DNA of 64,000 nucleotides from Nautilia sp. PV-1 (GCF_004006315.1 NZ_CP026530.1:796501-860500); one strand, 5' to 3'. Counted from the first letter of the stretch, positions 44,332 to 53,532 are shown. Notes: generated from the sequence alone by a model not told the origin. A program made the numbers and translations.

Positions 44332-44363
44332 AGGTGTAAATCAGTGACAGACACCTAAAGGTG
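44332..44363 (+). other. Two mutually exclusive small hairpins
   Basis: AGGTGT (44332-44337) can pair with ACACCT (44351-44356), or CACC (44352-44355) with GGTG (44360-44363), sharing the middle arm. The second is followed by an A-rich run on the plus strand, equal to T-rich on the minus. It lies in the 90-bp gap between two converging genes and may serve as terminator for either. Confidence 0.35.
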
Positions 44364-44365
44364 AT

Positions 44366-44395
44366 ATAAAAAAAGAAATAGAGATTAAACTCTAT
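44366..44395 (-). terminator. Intrinsic terminator of rpsO
   Basis: On the minus strand ATAGAG (44395-44390) pairs with CTCTAT (44383-44378) and is followed by a T-rich tract. The stop codon lies in the six-base loop. A short stem but the right position. Confidence 0.6.
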
Positions 44396-44660
44396 CTCTA
44401 AGATTAAGAGCTGTAATCACTTCAAGATATTTGTCGTGATCTTTTCTTTTTAAGTATCTCATTAATCTTTTTCTTTGTCCAACTAATTTAAGTAAACCTA
44501 ATCTGCTTGAGTGATCGTGTTTGTGTGTTTGTAAATGTTCGTTGATTTCATTGATTCTTTCAGTCAATAATGCGATTTGAACCGCAGGACTTCCAGTATC
44601 TTTTTCATCATTTCCGAATTTAGCGATAATTTCTCTTTTTTTCGCCGAATCCAAAGCCAT
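44385..44660 (-). CDS. rpsO: 30S ribosomal protein S15 (uS15)
   Basis: A 91-residue protein. [17 protein letters not shown]-type motif (here [17 protein letters not shown]), [22 protein letters not shown] and LLRYLKRKD-like [10 protein letters not shown] are diagnostic. It binds the central domain of 16S rRNA. AGGAGG lies 5 bases before the ATG. Separate promoter, leader hairpin and terminator suggest a single-gene unit. It sits near flhA as in other Campylobacterota. Confidence 0.97.
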   Translation of the reverse strand: MALDSAKKREIIAKFGNDEKDTGSPAVQIALLTERINEINEHLQTHKHDHSSRLGLLKLVGQRKRLMRYLKRKDHDKYLEVITALNLRDRV

Positions 44661-44682
44661 GTCAGCCTCCTGATTGGTAAAT

Positions 44683-44705
44683 TTTCAATTTTCATTGAAT
44701 TGAAA
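44683..44705 (-). promoter_or_regulatory. Inverted repeat in the rpsO leader
   Basis: TTTCAATT (44683-44690) and AATTGAAA (44698-44705) form an 8-bp perfect stem with a 7-base loop, 12 bases upstream of the ribosome binding site. S15 controls its own mRNA in several bacteria through leader structures, so this may be such a site. The transcription start is near 44703, so part of the arm may not be in the RNA. Confidence 0.35.
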
Positions 44706-44709
44706 TGAA

Positions 44710-44715
44710 AGTATA
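44710..44715 (-). promoter_or_regulatory. rpsO -10 box
   Basis: TATACT on the minus strand, preceded by TTTTTTTACAAAAAAG. It gives a leader of about 42 bases before the rpsO ATG. Confidence 0.45.
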
Positions 44716-44798
44716 CATCTTTTTTGTAAAAAAAGCAAATTTACATTTATGTCTGTTTACGATAAAATTAGCATCAGTTTTATAACCGGAGTGTAAAT

Positions 44799-46649
44799 AT
44801 GAGAATATTAATTACCGTTTTATTTTTAGTAATGTCGCTTTTTGCAAAAAACGTACTGATTTTAAACTCATATTCCATACAGCTTGCCTGGACTAAAGGA
44901 GAGCTTGAAGGTATTCTTAAAACCCTTAGGGGTAAAAAAGACTTAAAAAAATATATAGAATTTATGGATACAAAAATCTTCAGACCTAATCCGATAAGAA
45001 TGTATAATTATTACAATTATTTAAATAATAAATACAAAGGTATCAAATTCGATATTATCATAACGACCGACGACAATGCATTAAATTTCGTAAGAAAATA
45101 CAAAAACGACGGTCTTTTTAAAAATGCCAAAGTTTTCTTTTGCGGAGTAAACAACCTTAGTCTTGCGGACATATTGGACAAATACATATATACCGGTGTA
45201 TTTGAAAAAAAAGAGCCTCTTGAAAATCTAAAATTTGCAGAAAAAATAAAAAAAGATCTAAAATACGTATATATCGTATCTGACGCATCCATTTCAGGTA
45301 CACTGGTTGTAAAACAGTATCTAAATGCTTTTAAACACATTAAAAATATCAAATTTATAGTTATAAACACAAAAGACCTGAACGAAGTTTTAAATAAACT
45401 GAAAAACTATCATAAAAATTCAGTAATGATGCTTTTAACTCCTTCAAGCTATCATTTAAACGGCAAACATGTAAATTATGTCATAGCATCCCAGATGATA
45501 TCAAAGGTTTACAATGATCCGATAATTGTTCATACAGATATATTCGTAAATATTCCTAATACGAATATCGTAGGCGGTAAAGTTACTGATGCCTTTTCAC
45601 AGGGTGAAGAAGTGGCTAAAAAAGTGCTTGAATATCTTCAGGGCGTTCCGATTGAACACATTCCTTATACATTCGAAAAAGCAAATAAAATGTATTTAAA
45701 CGTAAAGAATCTGGAAAAATTCGGAATAGACGCTTATTCGCTCGGTTACAAAAACGCAATATATGTAAATAAGCCTACTACTTTCTGGGAGATATACAAA
45801 GAGTGGATTGTTACGTTTATCGCTGTTATTGGTGTGATTTTAATATTTTTGATTGTATTGGCGTTTAAAAACAGAAAATTAAGACAGTACAACGAAAAGA
45901 TAAGAGAATTAAACCAGTCATTGGAATACAGAGTTCAAAAAGCTGTTGATGAAATATCAAAAAAAGATCAGATACTTGCACACCAGACGAGACTTGCCGC
46001 AATGGGTGAAATGATCGGCGCCATCGCCCACCAGTGGAGACAGCCGCTTAATACGCTGGCCATAAATCTTCAGCTGCTTCCCGAATATGTGGAAGAACAC
46101 GGATGTGATGAAGACGCACTTGACGAATTCGTGGAAAAAAACATGAAAACAATATTTTTTATGAGTTCTACTATTGATGATTTCAGAAATTTCTTTAAAG
46201 ATGACAATAAAAAAACTCTATTTAGCATAAAAGTTGCGCTTGAAGATACGTTAAAATTAATTAACGAACAGCTGAAATCAAAAAATATAGAAGTAAAAAT
46301 AAACGGGGACGATTTTAAAGTATACGGAAGTAAAACGCAGTTTCAGCAGGTACTGCTGAATTTAATTTCCAACGCAAAAGACGCAATTGAAGAAAACGGT
46401 GTTCAAAAAGGTGAAATTGAAATTGTTATTGATTCAAAAAACAAAACAGTATCTATAAAAGACAACGGCGGAGGAATTGACGAAAAAATTATGTATAAAA
46501 TTTTTGATCCTTATTTTACGACAAAAGAGGTAAAAGGAAGCGGGATAGGGCTATATATGTCAAAAACAATTATTGAAAAATATTTTAACGGCAAACTTGA
46601 AGCTTCAAATGCAAAAAACGGTGCAATTTTTACAATAAAGTTTAACTAA
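44799..46649 (+). CDS. Membrane sensor histidine kinase with periplasmic binding-protein-like sensor
   Basis: A 616-residue protein: signal peptide or anchor (about 1-17), a periplasmic region resembling ABC substrate-binding proteins (about 20-320, starting LILNSYSIQLAWTKG), a transmembrane helix (about 337-360), a coiled coil, HisKA with IGAIAHQWRQPLNTLA (phospho-His411), and HATPase_c with LNLISNAKDAIEE, DNGGGID and GSGIGLYMSK. Its ligand is unknown. No response regulator gene is adjacent, so it is an orphan kinase between rpsO and the Rrf2-flhA pair. Confidence 0.88.
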   Translation: MRILITVLFLVMSLFAKNVLILNSYSIQLAWTKGELEGILKTLRGKKDLKKYIEFMDTKIFRPNPIRMYNYYNYLNNKYKGIKFDIIITTDDNALNFVRKYKNDGLFKNAKVFFCGVNNLSLADILDKYIYTGVFEKKEPLENLKFAEKIKKDLKYVYIVSDASISGTLVVKQYLNAFKHIKNIKFIVINTKDLNEVLNKLKNYHKNSVMMLLTPSSYHLNGKHVNYVIASQMISKVYNDPIIVHTDIFVNIPNTNIVGGKVTDAFSQGEEVAKKVLEYLQGVPIEHIPYTFEKANKMYLNVKNLEKFGIDAYSLGYKNAIYVNKPTTFWEIYKEWIVTFIAVIGVILIFLIVLAFKNRKLRQYNEKIRELNQSLEYRVQKAVDEISKKDQILAHQTRLAAMGEMIGAIAHQWRQPLNTLAINLQLLPEYVEEHGCDEDALDEFVEKNMKTIFFMSSTIDDFRNFFKDDNKKTLFSIKVALEDTLKLINEQLKSKNIEVKINGDDFKVYGSKTQFQQVLLNLISNAKDAIEENGVQKGEIEIVIDSKNKTVSIKDNGGGIDEKIMYKIFDPYFTTKEVKGSGIGLYMSKTIIEKYFNGKLEASNAKNGAIFTIKFN

Positions 46650-46689
46650 AAAAGATAATTTGTGTATAATTTTACAAAAAGGATGAAAG

Positions 46690-47106
46690 TTGCTGTTTAC
46701 TAAATCTACCGCATATACATTACACGCACTGGTTGAACTGTCAAAATTCGACAAACCGGTTGATGTTACACACTTGGCTGAAATTACAGAATTACCAAAA
46801 CCTTTTTTGGCAAAACTTTTACAGACACTTTCTAGAAAAGGTTTTGTTAAATCTTTTAAAGGTATACACGGAGGATTTATTTTAGCCAGAGATCCTAAAG
46901 AAATTAAAATTATAGATATCTTTAGAGTTATGGAAGATAAAAATTCTCTTGTGTTTTATTGCTCCAGTGATCCTAAAGACTGTATGAGGGGAAGGGCAAG
47001 CATATGTTCTATCAGACCTTTCTTTTCTTTTCTTGAAGACGAATTTTTAAAAATAATACAGCATTATACGCTAGACGACGTAATAAGGATGAAATCTGAT
47101 AAATAA
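46690..47106 (+). CDS. Rrf2 family transcriptional regulator
   Basis: A 138-residue protein. The N-terminal winged helix has STAYTLHALVEL and LPKPFLAKLLQTLSRKGFV, then GIHGGFILARDP. Three Cys (91, 98, 106; spacing 6 and 7) match the Fe-S cluster or redox site of IscR/NsrR-type members. Target genes are not known; flhA follows directly. TTG 46690 with AAGGATG upstream. An Rrf2 gene next to flhA is also seen in Campylobacter. Confidence 0.85.
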   Translation: MLFTKSTAYTLHALVELSKFDKPVDVTHLAEITELPKPFLAKLLQTLSRKGFVKSFKGIHGGFILARDPKEIKIIDIFRVMEDKNSLVFYCSSDPKDCMRGRASICSIRPFFSFLEDEFLKIIQHYTLDDVIRMKSDK

Positions 47107-49285
47107 AGTTAAAAACTCATTAAAAGTATTTAGCGAAATTACCGATTTAGGTGTTGTTGCATTTGTTTTTGCAATACTCTTAATCATTATAGTACCGCTT
47201 CCTAGCGGTATACTCGATTTTTTCTTAACTATTTCATTATCTGTGGGCGTACTTATACTGTTATTAAGTTTATATATTCCAAAACCTACTGATTTCACAA
47301 CGTTTCCGACTATTATATTAATTGTTACGTTATACAGGCTTTCGTTGAACGTGGCAACAACAAGAATGATTTTGTCTAAAGGTTACGAAGGACCCGACGC
47401 CGTGTCGAAAATTATTACGGCATTCGGTAATTTCGTTGTGGGAGGAAACTACGTAATCGGAATTATAGTTTTTATTATTCTGGTGATTATCAATTTTATG
47501 GTTATTACACAGGGTTCTACCAGGGTTGCCGAAGTTGCTGCAAGATTTACACTCGATGCAATGCCGGGTAAACAGATGGCGATAGACGCGGATTTAAACG
47601 CAGGACTAATAGACGAGGCGGAAGCTAAAAGAAGAAGAGCGGAGCTTATCCAGGAAGCCAACTTTTACGGGGCGATGGACGGTGCCAGCAAATTCGTAAA
47701 AGGTGACGCAATCGCAGGTATTATTATTACACTTGTAAATATTATCGCCGGATTTATGATCGGTGTATTCCAGCAGGGAATGGATTTGGCCCAGGCGGCG
47801 TCAACATATACGATATTAACCGTAGGTGACGGTCTTGTGGGACAGATACCCGCATTAATGGTGTCTACCGCTACCGGTATTATCATTACGCGTGCTACAA
47901 AAGATGAAACAAATTTTGCCGAAGGTGTTATCAAGCAGCTTATCAGAGATTATAAGGTAGTGATAATAGTAGGCACTATTCTCTTTTTTATGGCATTTAT
48001 CCCAGGATTTCCTACTGGAAGCATGATTTTTGTGGGTTCTGTGTTTTTAATTACCGGTTATTTAATGATGGAAAGCGAAAAAGGTGTCGATCCGATTCAG
48101 TCCTTAATTGCCAAATTTAAGAAAAAATCACCTCCTAAACCTAAAACTCAAAAAGAAAAAGAAGCCGCCAAAGAAGAAGAGCAAAAACCTAAAAAGTCTC
48201 CTGAAGAGCTCGCAAAAGAAGAAGAAAAAGTGCTTGAAGATATACTAAAAGTGGAACTTTTGGAGCTTGATATCGGATATCAGCTTATAAAAATAGCCGA
48301 TCCGAACCAGGGAGGAGACCTTCTTGACAGAATAAAAACAATGCGTAAAAAAATTGCCCAGGATTTCGGATTTTTAGTTCCTCAAATCAGAATTAAAGAC
48401 AATCTGCATTTAAAACCTACGGAGTATCAGATACTTCTTAAAGGCGTAGAAGTCGCAAAAGGAGAGATTTTCCCTGACAAATATCTGGCAATGTCAACGC
48501 CTATGGTTATTGAAGAGATAGAGGGCGAAAAAGTAAAAGAGCCGGCATTCGGAATAGACGCTATCTGGATAGACGAAGAGAAAAAAGAAGAAGCTTTAAT
48601 GAACGGTTACACCGTTGTTGACGCGTCAACCGTAATAGTTACCCATATAAGCGAAATAATTAAAAAATATGCCGAAGAGCTGCTAACCAGACAGGATGTA
48701 CAGGCCCTGCTTGACAGAGTAAAAAAAGATTTCCCGGCTATTGTTGACGACGCAATGAAAGTAGCAAACATTGGTCTTATTCAAAGGGTTTTAAAAGCTC
48801 TTTTACATGAAAAAATCCCTATTAAAGATATGATTACGATACTTGAAACGATCGCGGACATTGCCGAATACACTAAAAACATAGACGTAATAGTAGAACA
48901 TGTAAGAAGCTCACTGAGCCGTGTAATAACCAAGCTTTATGAAAGTGAAGACGGCACACTTAAACTGATAACGTTTGACACTCAGACAGAACAGTATCTG
49001 ATGAACAAACTTCAGCAGCAGGGTGAGCAGAAACAGTTTATTCTGACCGTGGCGGAAATGAATAAGCTGGTTGAAGAAATAAGCAACGCCGCTGCAGAAA
49101 TACTTAATAAAGGCATTGCTCCTGTCGTACTAATCGTGGATCCGTTAATAAGAAAACCTCTTGCAGAGATTCTTGAAAGATTCGGTGTTGACGTAGTGGT
49201 GCTCTCACACGCGGAAATAGATCCTAACGCCAAATTTGAAGTATTAGGCAGCGTTTCTATAAATTTTAACTCCAAAGAGGGTTAA
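47096..49285 (+). CDS. flhA: Flagellar biosynthesis protein FlhA, non-canonical start
   Basis: About 729 residues. FlhA is the export gate of the flagellar type III system: eight N-terminal transmembrane helices (about 20-300), then an acidic Lys-rich linker and the cytosolic domain (about 350-700). The PSGILDFFLTISLSVGVLIL and FPTIILIVTLYRLSLNVATTR motifs are typical. The first ATG/GTG/TTG in frame is GTG 47243, inside the first helices, so the true start must be earlier. The frame opens at 47093; CTG 47096 or ATA 47099 follow AAGGA at 47085-47089 with good spacing. Overlaps the Rrf2 gene. Confidence 0.88.
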   Translation: MINKVKNSLKVFSEITDLGVVAFVFAILLIIIVPLPSGILDFFLTISLSVGVLILLLSLYIPKPTDFTTFPTIILIVTLYRLSLNVATTRMILSKGYEGPDAVSKIITAFGNFVVGGNYVIGIIVFIILVIINFMVITQGSTRVAEVAARFTLDAMPGKQMAIDADLNAGLIDEAEAKRRRAELIQEANFYGAMDGASKFVKGDAIAGIIITLVNIIAGFMIGVFQQGMDLAQAASTYTILTVGDGLVGQIPALMVSTATGIIITRATKDETNFAEGVIKQLIRDYKVVIIVGTILFFMAFIPGFPTGSMIFVGSVFLITGYLMMESEKGVDPIQSLIAKFKKKSPPKPKTQKEKEAAKEEEQKPKKSPEELAKEEEKVLEDILKVELLELDIGYQLIKIADPNQGGDLLDRIKTMRKKIAQDFGFLVPQIRIKDNLHLKPTEYQILLKGVEVAKGEIFPDKYLAMSTPMVIEEIEGEKVKEPAFGIDAIWIDEEKKEEALMNGYTVVDASTVIVTHISEIIKKYAEELLTRQDVQALLDRVKKDFPAIVDDAMKVANIGLIQRVLKALLHEKIPIKDMITILETIADIAEYTKNIDVIVEHVRSSLSRVITKLYESEDGTLKLITFDTQTEQYLMNKLQQQGEQKQFILTVAEMNKLVEEISNAAAEILNKGIAPVVLIVDPLIRKPLAEILERFGVDVVVLSHAEIDPNAKFEVLGSVSINFNSKEG

Positions 49286-49990
49286 TTATTTAAACGCTAT
49301 AAATGTGGCAAAGTTGTTCCATCTGAATATTACTTCCGTTTCTTTAAATCCTGCGTTTTTCAGCATTTCAATATTTTCCTGCATAGTATAAGGAATAAGT
49401 ACGTTTTCAAGTGCTTCTCTTTTTTGGGCTATTTCAAATTCGCTGTAACCCATTTTCTTTTTATATTCATAATATATGTCAATCATTGTTTTATTTAATT
49501 TTTTATTTTCTGTAATCAGTTTTTCGCTCATTAAAAAAATTCCGCCGTTTTCAAGCGAATCATATATTCTTTTTATAAGTTTTTCCCGTTTTAGAGGTCT
49601 TACAAACTGAACGGTGTAGTTTGCTATTATGGCTTTGGCTCCTGAAAGATCGTACTTTAAAAAGTCGCTGTTTACAAATTCGACTTCAGATCCGAAGGCT
49701 TTTGCTTTGTTTTTTGCTCTTTTAATCATAGCAACCGAGTTGTCAATTCCTATCAGTTTTAAATTCTTTTTCTTTTTTGAAAGTTCAATTAAAAATGTAC
49801 CGGTGGAACTGCCTAAATCTATTACTTTATCTCCGTTTTGGAGGAATTTTTCTAAGATATCAATCTGCAGATTCAGATTTTCTTTATAAAAAGGTACGCT
49901 TCTGTTTAACATATCGTCAAAAACACTGGCAACTTCCTCGTCGAATTCAAACTGTTTTTCGATAGGTTTGCTGAAAACTTTATCTTCCAT
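49286..49990 (-). CDS. cmoA: Carboxy-S-adenosyl-L-methionine synthase CmoA
   Basis: A 234-residue class I methyltransferase-fold protein. [20 protein letters not shown] at the start is the CmoA signature, with [15 protein letters not shown] as SAM site and [15 protein letters not shown]. CmoA makes carboxy-SAM from SAM and prephenate for tRNA wobble uridine-5-oxyacetic acid. CmoB is not in the window. It ends exactly where flhA ends, with no spacer. Confidence 0.9.
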   Translation of the reverse strand: MEDKVFSKPIEKQFEFDEEVASVFDDMLNRSVPFYKENLNLQIDILEKFLQNGDKVIDLGSSTGTFLIELSKKKKNLKLIGIDNSVAMIKRAKNKAKAFGSEVEFVNSDFLKYDLSGAKAIIANYTVQFVRPLKREKLIKRIYDSLENGGIFLMSEKLITENKKLNKTMIDIYYEYKKKMGYSEFEIAQKREALENVLIPYTMQENIEMLKNAGFKETEVIFRWNNFATFIAFK

Positions 49991-50003
49991 TTTTATCCTT
50001 TGG

Positions 50004-50009
50004 TATAAT
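50004..50009 (+). promoter_or_regulatory. metY promoter -10 box
   Basis: TTTGGTATAAT, with TATAAT at 50004-50009, 30 bases before the ATG. A partial minus-strand -10 (CATAAT) lies over the same bases toward cmoA. Confidence 0.5.
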
Positions 50010-50039
50010 TATGGTAATTTTATCAAAAAGGATTTTTTT

Positions 50040-51302
50040 ATGAAAGACGCCACTTTAGCACTGCATTTCGGATATGAAAAAGATAAACAAAAAACAATGC
50101 AGGTGCCGATTTATATGACGACTGCGTATGAATATGAAGATACCGATCACGCCGCAAGACTTTTTGATCTGCAAGAAGAAGGCAATATTTATACAAGAAT
50201 AGGAAATCCTACGACAAGAGTGTTTGAAAAAAGAATTTCTGCACTTGAAAGAGGAATAGACGCATTGGCAACCGCCAGCGGTATGGCTGCGATATTTTAT
50301 TCTATAGCAAACCTTGTACAAAGCGGCGATAATGTAATTATTTCCGATAAACTCTACGGAGGAAGTATTACATTAAATACACAGACTTTAAAACAGTTTG
50401 GAATAAGCGCAAAATATTTCAATGTACACACTCCGGAAAAACTTGATGAACTGATTGATGAGAAAACAAAACTGATATTAATAGAAAGTGTTGCAAATCC
50501 TGCGTTGACTGTGCCTGATTTCGGTAAAATAACCGAAATTGCAAAAAAACACGGAGTTATTGTAATATGCGACAATACAATTGCCACTCCATACGGAATC
50601 AAACCTGTAGAACTCGGTGTAGACATTGTAGTACACAGTGCAAGTAAATATATTGTCGGAAACGGAAGCGCAATAGCCGGCTGTATCATAGAAGCTCCTT
50701 TTGCCAAAGATAAGCTTAAAACCGATAGATATTCGCAATTTAACGAACCGGATGAAAGTTATCACGGTCTTGTATATAATGAAAAATTTGATAATCCTTT
50801 TATTTCAAGAGCCAGACTGGCTCTTTTAAGAGATTACGGAGCGGTTATTTCACCGTTTAATTCATGGCTTCTTCTGCAGGGACTTGAACATCTGCACCTT
50901 AGAATAAAAGAACATTCAAAAAATGCTCTTAAAATTGCAGAATTTTTATCTTCTCATCCTAAAATTAACAAAGTAAACTATCCGCTGCTAAAGTCTGATC
51001 CTAATTATCCTTATGCCGAAAAATATTTAAAATATGCGGGTGGAATAGTAAGTTTTGAAGTATCTGATTACGAAACGGCAAAAAATATAGTTAAAAAACT
51101 TAAAATTTTTTCGCTTGTCACAAATATTGGAGACAGCAAATCTCTTGCAACACATCCGGCCAGTACAACTCATCAGCAGCTTTCGCATGAAGAGCTTGAA
51201 GCCGCAGGAGTTCCTGAAGGTTTAATCAGACTCAGTATCGGACTTGAAGACGTTGAAGATTTGATTAATGATTTAAAGGAAGCCATTGAGAAAACTAATT
51301 AA
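50040..51302 (+). CDS. metY: O-acetylhomoserine sulfhydrylase
   Basis: A 420-residue PLP enzyme of the Cys/Met metabolism family. YTRIGNPTTRVFEKR, ATASGMAAIFYS, and the PLP-lysine site VVHSASKYIVGNG are present, with the C-terminal THPASTTHQQLS typical of MetY. It joins O-acetylhomoserine and sulfide to give homocysteine. ATG 50040 is chosen (an in-frame codon at 49968 precedes the promoter). metX downstream provides its substrate. Confidence 0.95.
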   Translation: MKDATLALHFGYEKDKQKTMQVPIYMTTAYEYEDTDHAARLFDLQEEGNIYTRIGNPTTRVFEKRISALERGIDALATASGMAAIFYSIANLVQSGDNVIISDKLYGGSITLNTQTLKQFGISAKYFNVHTPEKLDELIDEKTKLILIESVANPALTVPDFGKITEIAKKHGVIVICDNTIATPYGIKPVELGVDIVVHSASKYIVGNGSAIAGCIIEAPFAKDKLKTDRYSQFNEPDESYHGLVYNEKFDNPFISRARLALLRDYGAVISPFNSWLLLQGLEHLHLRIKEHSKNALKIAEFLSSHPKINKVNYPLLKSDPNYPYAEKYLKYAGGIVSFEVSDYETAKNIVKKLKIFSLVTNIGDSKSLATHPASTTHQQLSHEELEAAGVPEGLIRLSIGLEDVEDLINDLKEAIEKTN

Positions 51303-51447
51303 TCAGATTTTTTTAATACCTATATTTTTAATTATATTCGGGCTGATAGTTTTTACTATTTTTTATACTTTTTTTGTTGAAGATTTAACTCAAAAAGAGT
51401 TTCAGAAAGTAAATAATATTGTTTTGAATAATGAAAAAAAATTTTAA
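51286..51447 (+). CDS. N-terminal membrane anchor of the GGDEF/EAL protein, out of frame
   Basis: A 53-residue frame starting at TTG 51286, with AAAGGA five bases upstream, inside the end of metY. It encodes a signal-anchor helix (about 7-30, FLIPIFLIIFGLIVFTIFY) followed by VEDLTQKEFQKVNN and stops at TAA 51445-51447 just past an A8 run. This looks like the true N-terminus of the next gene. A -1 shift in the A run would join the two into a protein of about 740 residues. Confidence 0.6.
   Translation: MRKLINQIFLIPIFLIIFGLIVFTIFYTFFVEDLTQKEFQKVNNIVLNNEKKF
51434..51441 (+). other. A8 slippery run between two frames
   Basis: Eight A after TG. In the upstream frame it reads GAA AAA AAA TTT, i.e. 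the heptamer A AAA AAA, a classic -1 slip site. A -1 shift, an RNA with 9 A, or a DNA insertion of one A all put the ribosome in the frame of the sensor/GGDEF/EAL body. Confidence 0.65.
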
Positions 51448-51455
51448 AAAGCAGT

Positions 51456-53507
51456 ATGAATTCTATCATCGATGCCGTCAATATGATAAGAGTGTCGACT
51501 TATCAGACTGCAAACAGAGACCTAAAAGAGATTTTAAACCTTGTTCAAAAAGACTTAATGAATTTTAAATCCAACCGCAAGCAGTTTTTTAAACTGCATG
51601 CGACAAGAAATATGTTTTTTTATATTATCTCTAAACAGATAACATACCCTGAGCTGTATCAAAGTTACATTAAAGTCGACGGACATAAATATCTGGTATC
51701 AAAATATAAAAACAGTGATTATCTTTCTGTAGAAAAAATACTTCCTGACGGCAGCAGGTTCGGTGTGGCTTACAGGCTTGGAATTATCAGAAATATGATT
51801 AAAAATGAAATTGTCGAATATATTAAAACAATAAACAAAAAAAACAAATTAAATTATGTAGCTATCGGACAGATTACAAACTGGTTTGCCAAAAAAGGAA
51901 AATTCGGAGTAATTATATACCATCCTATTACGTCTTTGATAGGCAAAGAGCTGGACCTGGACAAATCCGATATTAAAGGCAAGTATTATAAAAGAGAGTA
52001 TTTTAACTGTCTTAAACGAAAAAACGGATGTTTTATCAGCTACTATTATAAAAATCCAAAAACCGGTCTCGAAGAAGAAAAATTTTCATATTTTACGATT
52101 TACAGACCTTATAATTACGTTTTTGTAAAAGGGTTTTATTATTCGCAGGTTATGAAAGACATTAAGTCTATACAGGAAGATATTATTAATGACGTTAAAG
52201 AACTGCTGACATTTACTATCGTTCTTCTTTTGCTTTTCGTACTGGTTAGTTTCTTTATTGCATATCTTATTTCCAAAAAAATCATGAAACAGACTATTTC
52301 ACAGTATGAAAAACTTAAAAACAACTATGAACAGTCCCAAAAAGAACTTATGAAAAGGGTTTATTACGACAGGCTCACATGTCTGCCTAACAGAAATAAA
52401 CTGATTGAAGATATTGAAAATTATAAATCGGTATGTTTAATTGATATAGATGATTTTTCCGATTTAAACGATATATTCGGATATGAAACAGGTGATGAGA
52501 TATTGGTGCTTATTGCAAAAGAACTTACTAAAAAATACAAAAATGTATACAGAATAGGAAGCGACGAGTTTGCCATAGGCTTGACTTATATCGTTAAAGA
52601 AGAAGATTTAAAAGAAATTGTCAGAATGGATATTAAATATAACGATATAAAAATCAATTTTTCAGTCGGAGCCAGCTTTATGAAAGGAAAGCTTCTTGAA
52701 ACTGCGGAAACAGCACTGAAGCTGGCTTACAAAGACAAAATACTTAAATATAAGATATATGACGAAGCCATTCAAGAAGCACAAAAAGAAAGACTTCAAA
52801 AACTGCAGCAGCTGCTTGTCGTATTGGAAAACGAAGACATAATTCCTTATTATCAGTGTATAGTGAATAAAAACGGAGAAGTTATAAAATATGAATCTTT
52901 AATGAGAATCAAATACGAAAACAGAATAATTTCTCCTGCGGAATTTATGGATTTGATAAAAGAATTTAAACTTTATAACGCTTTTTCAAGAATTATGATA
53001 AAAAAAGTTTTTGAAAATATGGATAAATTCAACGGAATTCCGGTGTCTATAAATCTTTCATATATGGATATTTCAAATGAAAAAACGAAAAAATTTATTT
53101 ATTCTCTGTTGGAAAAACACCAGATATCAAATATAGTGTTTGAAATACTAGAAACGGAAAGTATTGAACAGTTTGACAAAGTTATTGAATTTATAACACA
53201 CGTTAAAAGAGACGGCGTAAAAATTGCAATAGACGATTTCGGAAGCGGATATTCAAATCTTATCAATATACTTTATCTTAAACCGGATTATTTAAAACTT
53301 GACGCATTTTTAATAAAAAACATCAATAATGTAATGTATTATGAAATAGTAAAATTTATTGTCGAATTTGCCAATAAATTTAATATAAAAACCATAGCAG
53401 AATTTGTAAGCGATAAAGAAAAGTTTGAAATACTAAAAAAAATAGGAATTGATGAGTTTCAGGGATTTTATTTTTGCAAACCGAAACCTTTAGACGAGTT
53501 AATATGA
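51456..53507 (+). CDS. Membrane sensor GGDEF/EAL protein (c-di-GMP turnover)
   Basis: 683 residues from ATG 51456. A periplasmic Cache-like sensor (about 10-240), a transmembrane helix (about 249-273), a GGDEF domain whose site reads GSDEF (residues 368-372), and an EAL domain with ESL (Glu480) in place of EAL and DDFGSGYSN. The GGDEF half may be inactive; the EAL half keeps its key acidic residues, so it may hydrolyse c-di-GMP. The first membrane anchor is only found upstream in another frame (see 51286-51447). Lies between metY and metX. Confidence 0.85.
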   Translation: MNSIIDAVNMIRVSTYQTANRDLKEILNLVQKDLMNFKSNRKQFFKLHATRNMFFYIISKQITYPELYQSYIKVDGHKYLVSKYKNSDYLSVEKILPDGSRFGVAYRLGIIRNMIKNEIVEYIKTINKKNKLNYVAIGQITNWFAKKGKFGVIIYHPITSLIGKELDLDKSDIKGKYYKREYFNCLKRKNGCFISYYYKNPKTGLEEEKFSYFTIYRPYNYVFVKGFYYSQVMKDIKSIQEDIINDVKELLTFTIVLLLLFVLVSFFIAYLISKKIMKQTISQYEKLKNNYEQSQKELMKRVYYDRLTCLPNRNKLIEDIENYKSVCLIDIDDFSDLNDIFGYETGDEILVLIAKELTKKYKNVYRIGSDEFAIGLTYIVKEEDLKEIVRMDIKYNDIKINFSVGASFMKGKLLETAETALKLAYKDKILKYKIYDEAIQEAQKERLQKLQQLLVVLENEDIIPYYQCIVNKNGEVIKYESLMRIKYENRIISPAEFMDLIKEFKLYNAFSRIMIKKVFENMDKFNGIPVSINLSYMDISNEKTKKFIYSLLEKHQISNIVFEILETESIEQFDKVIEFITHVKRDGVKIAIDDFGSGYSNLINILYLKPDYLKLDAFLIKNINNVMYYEIVKFIVEFANKFNIKTIAEFVSDKEKFEILKKIGIDEFQGFYFCKPKPLDELI

Positions 53508-53532
53508 TAAAATTACATGAAAAAAGGCCAAT

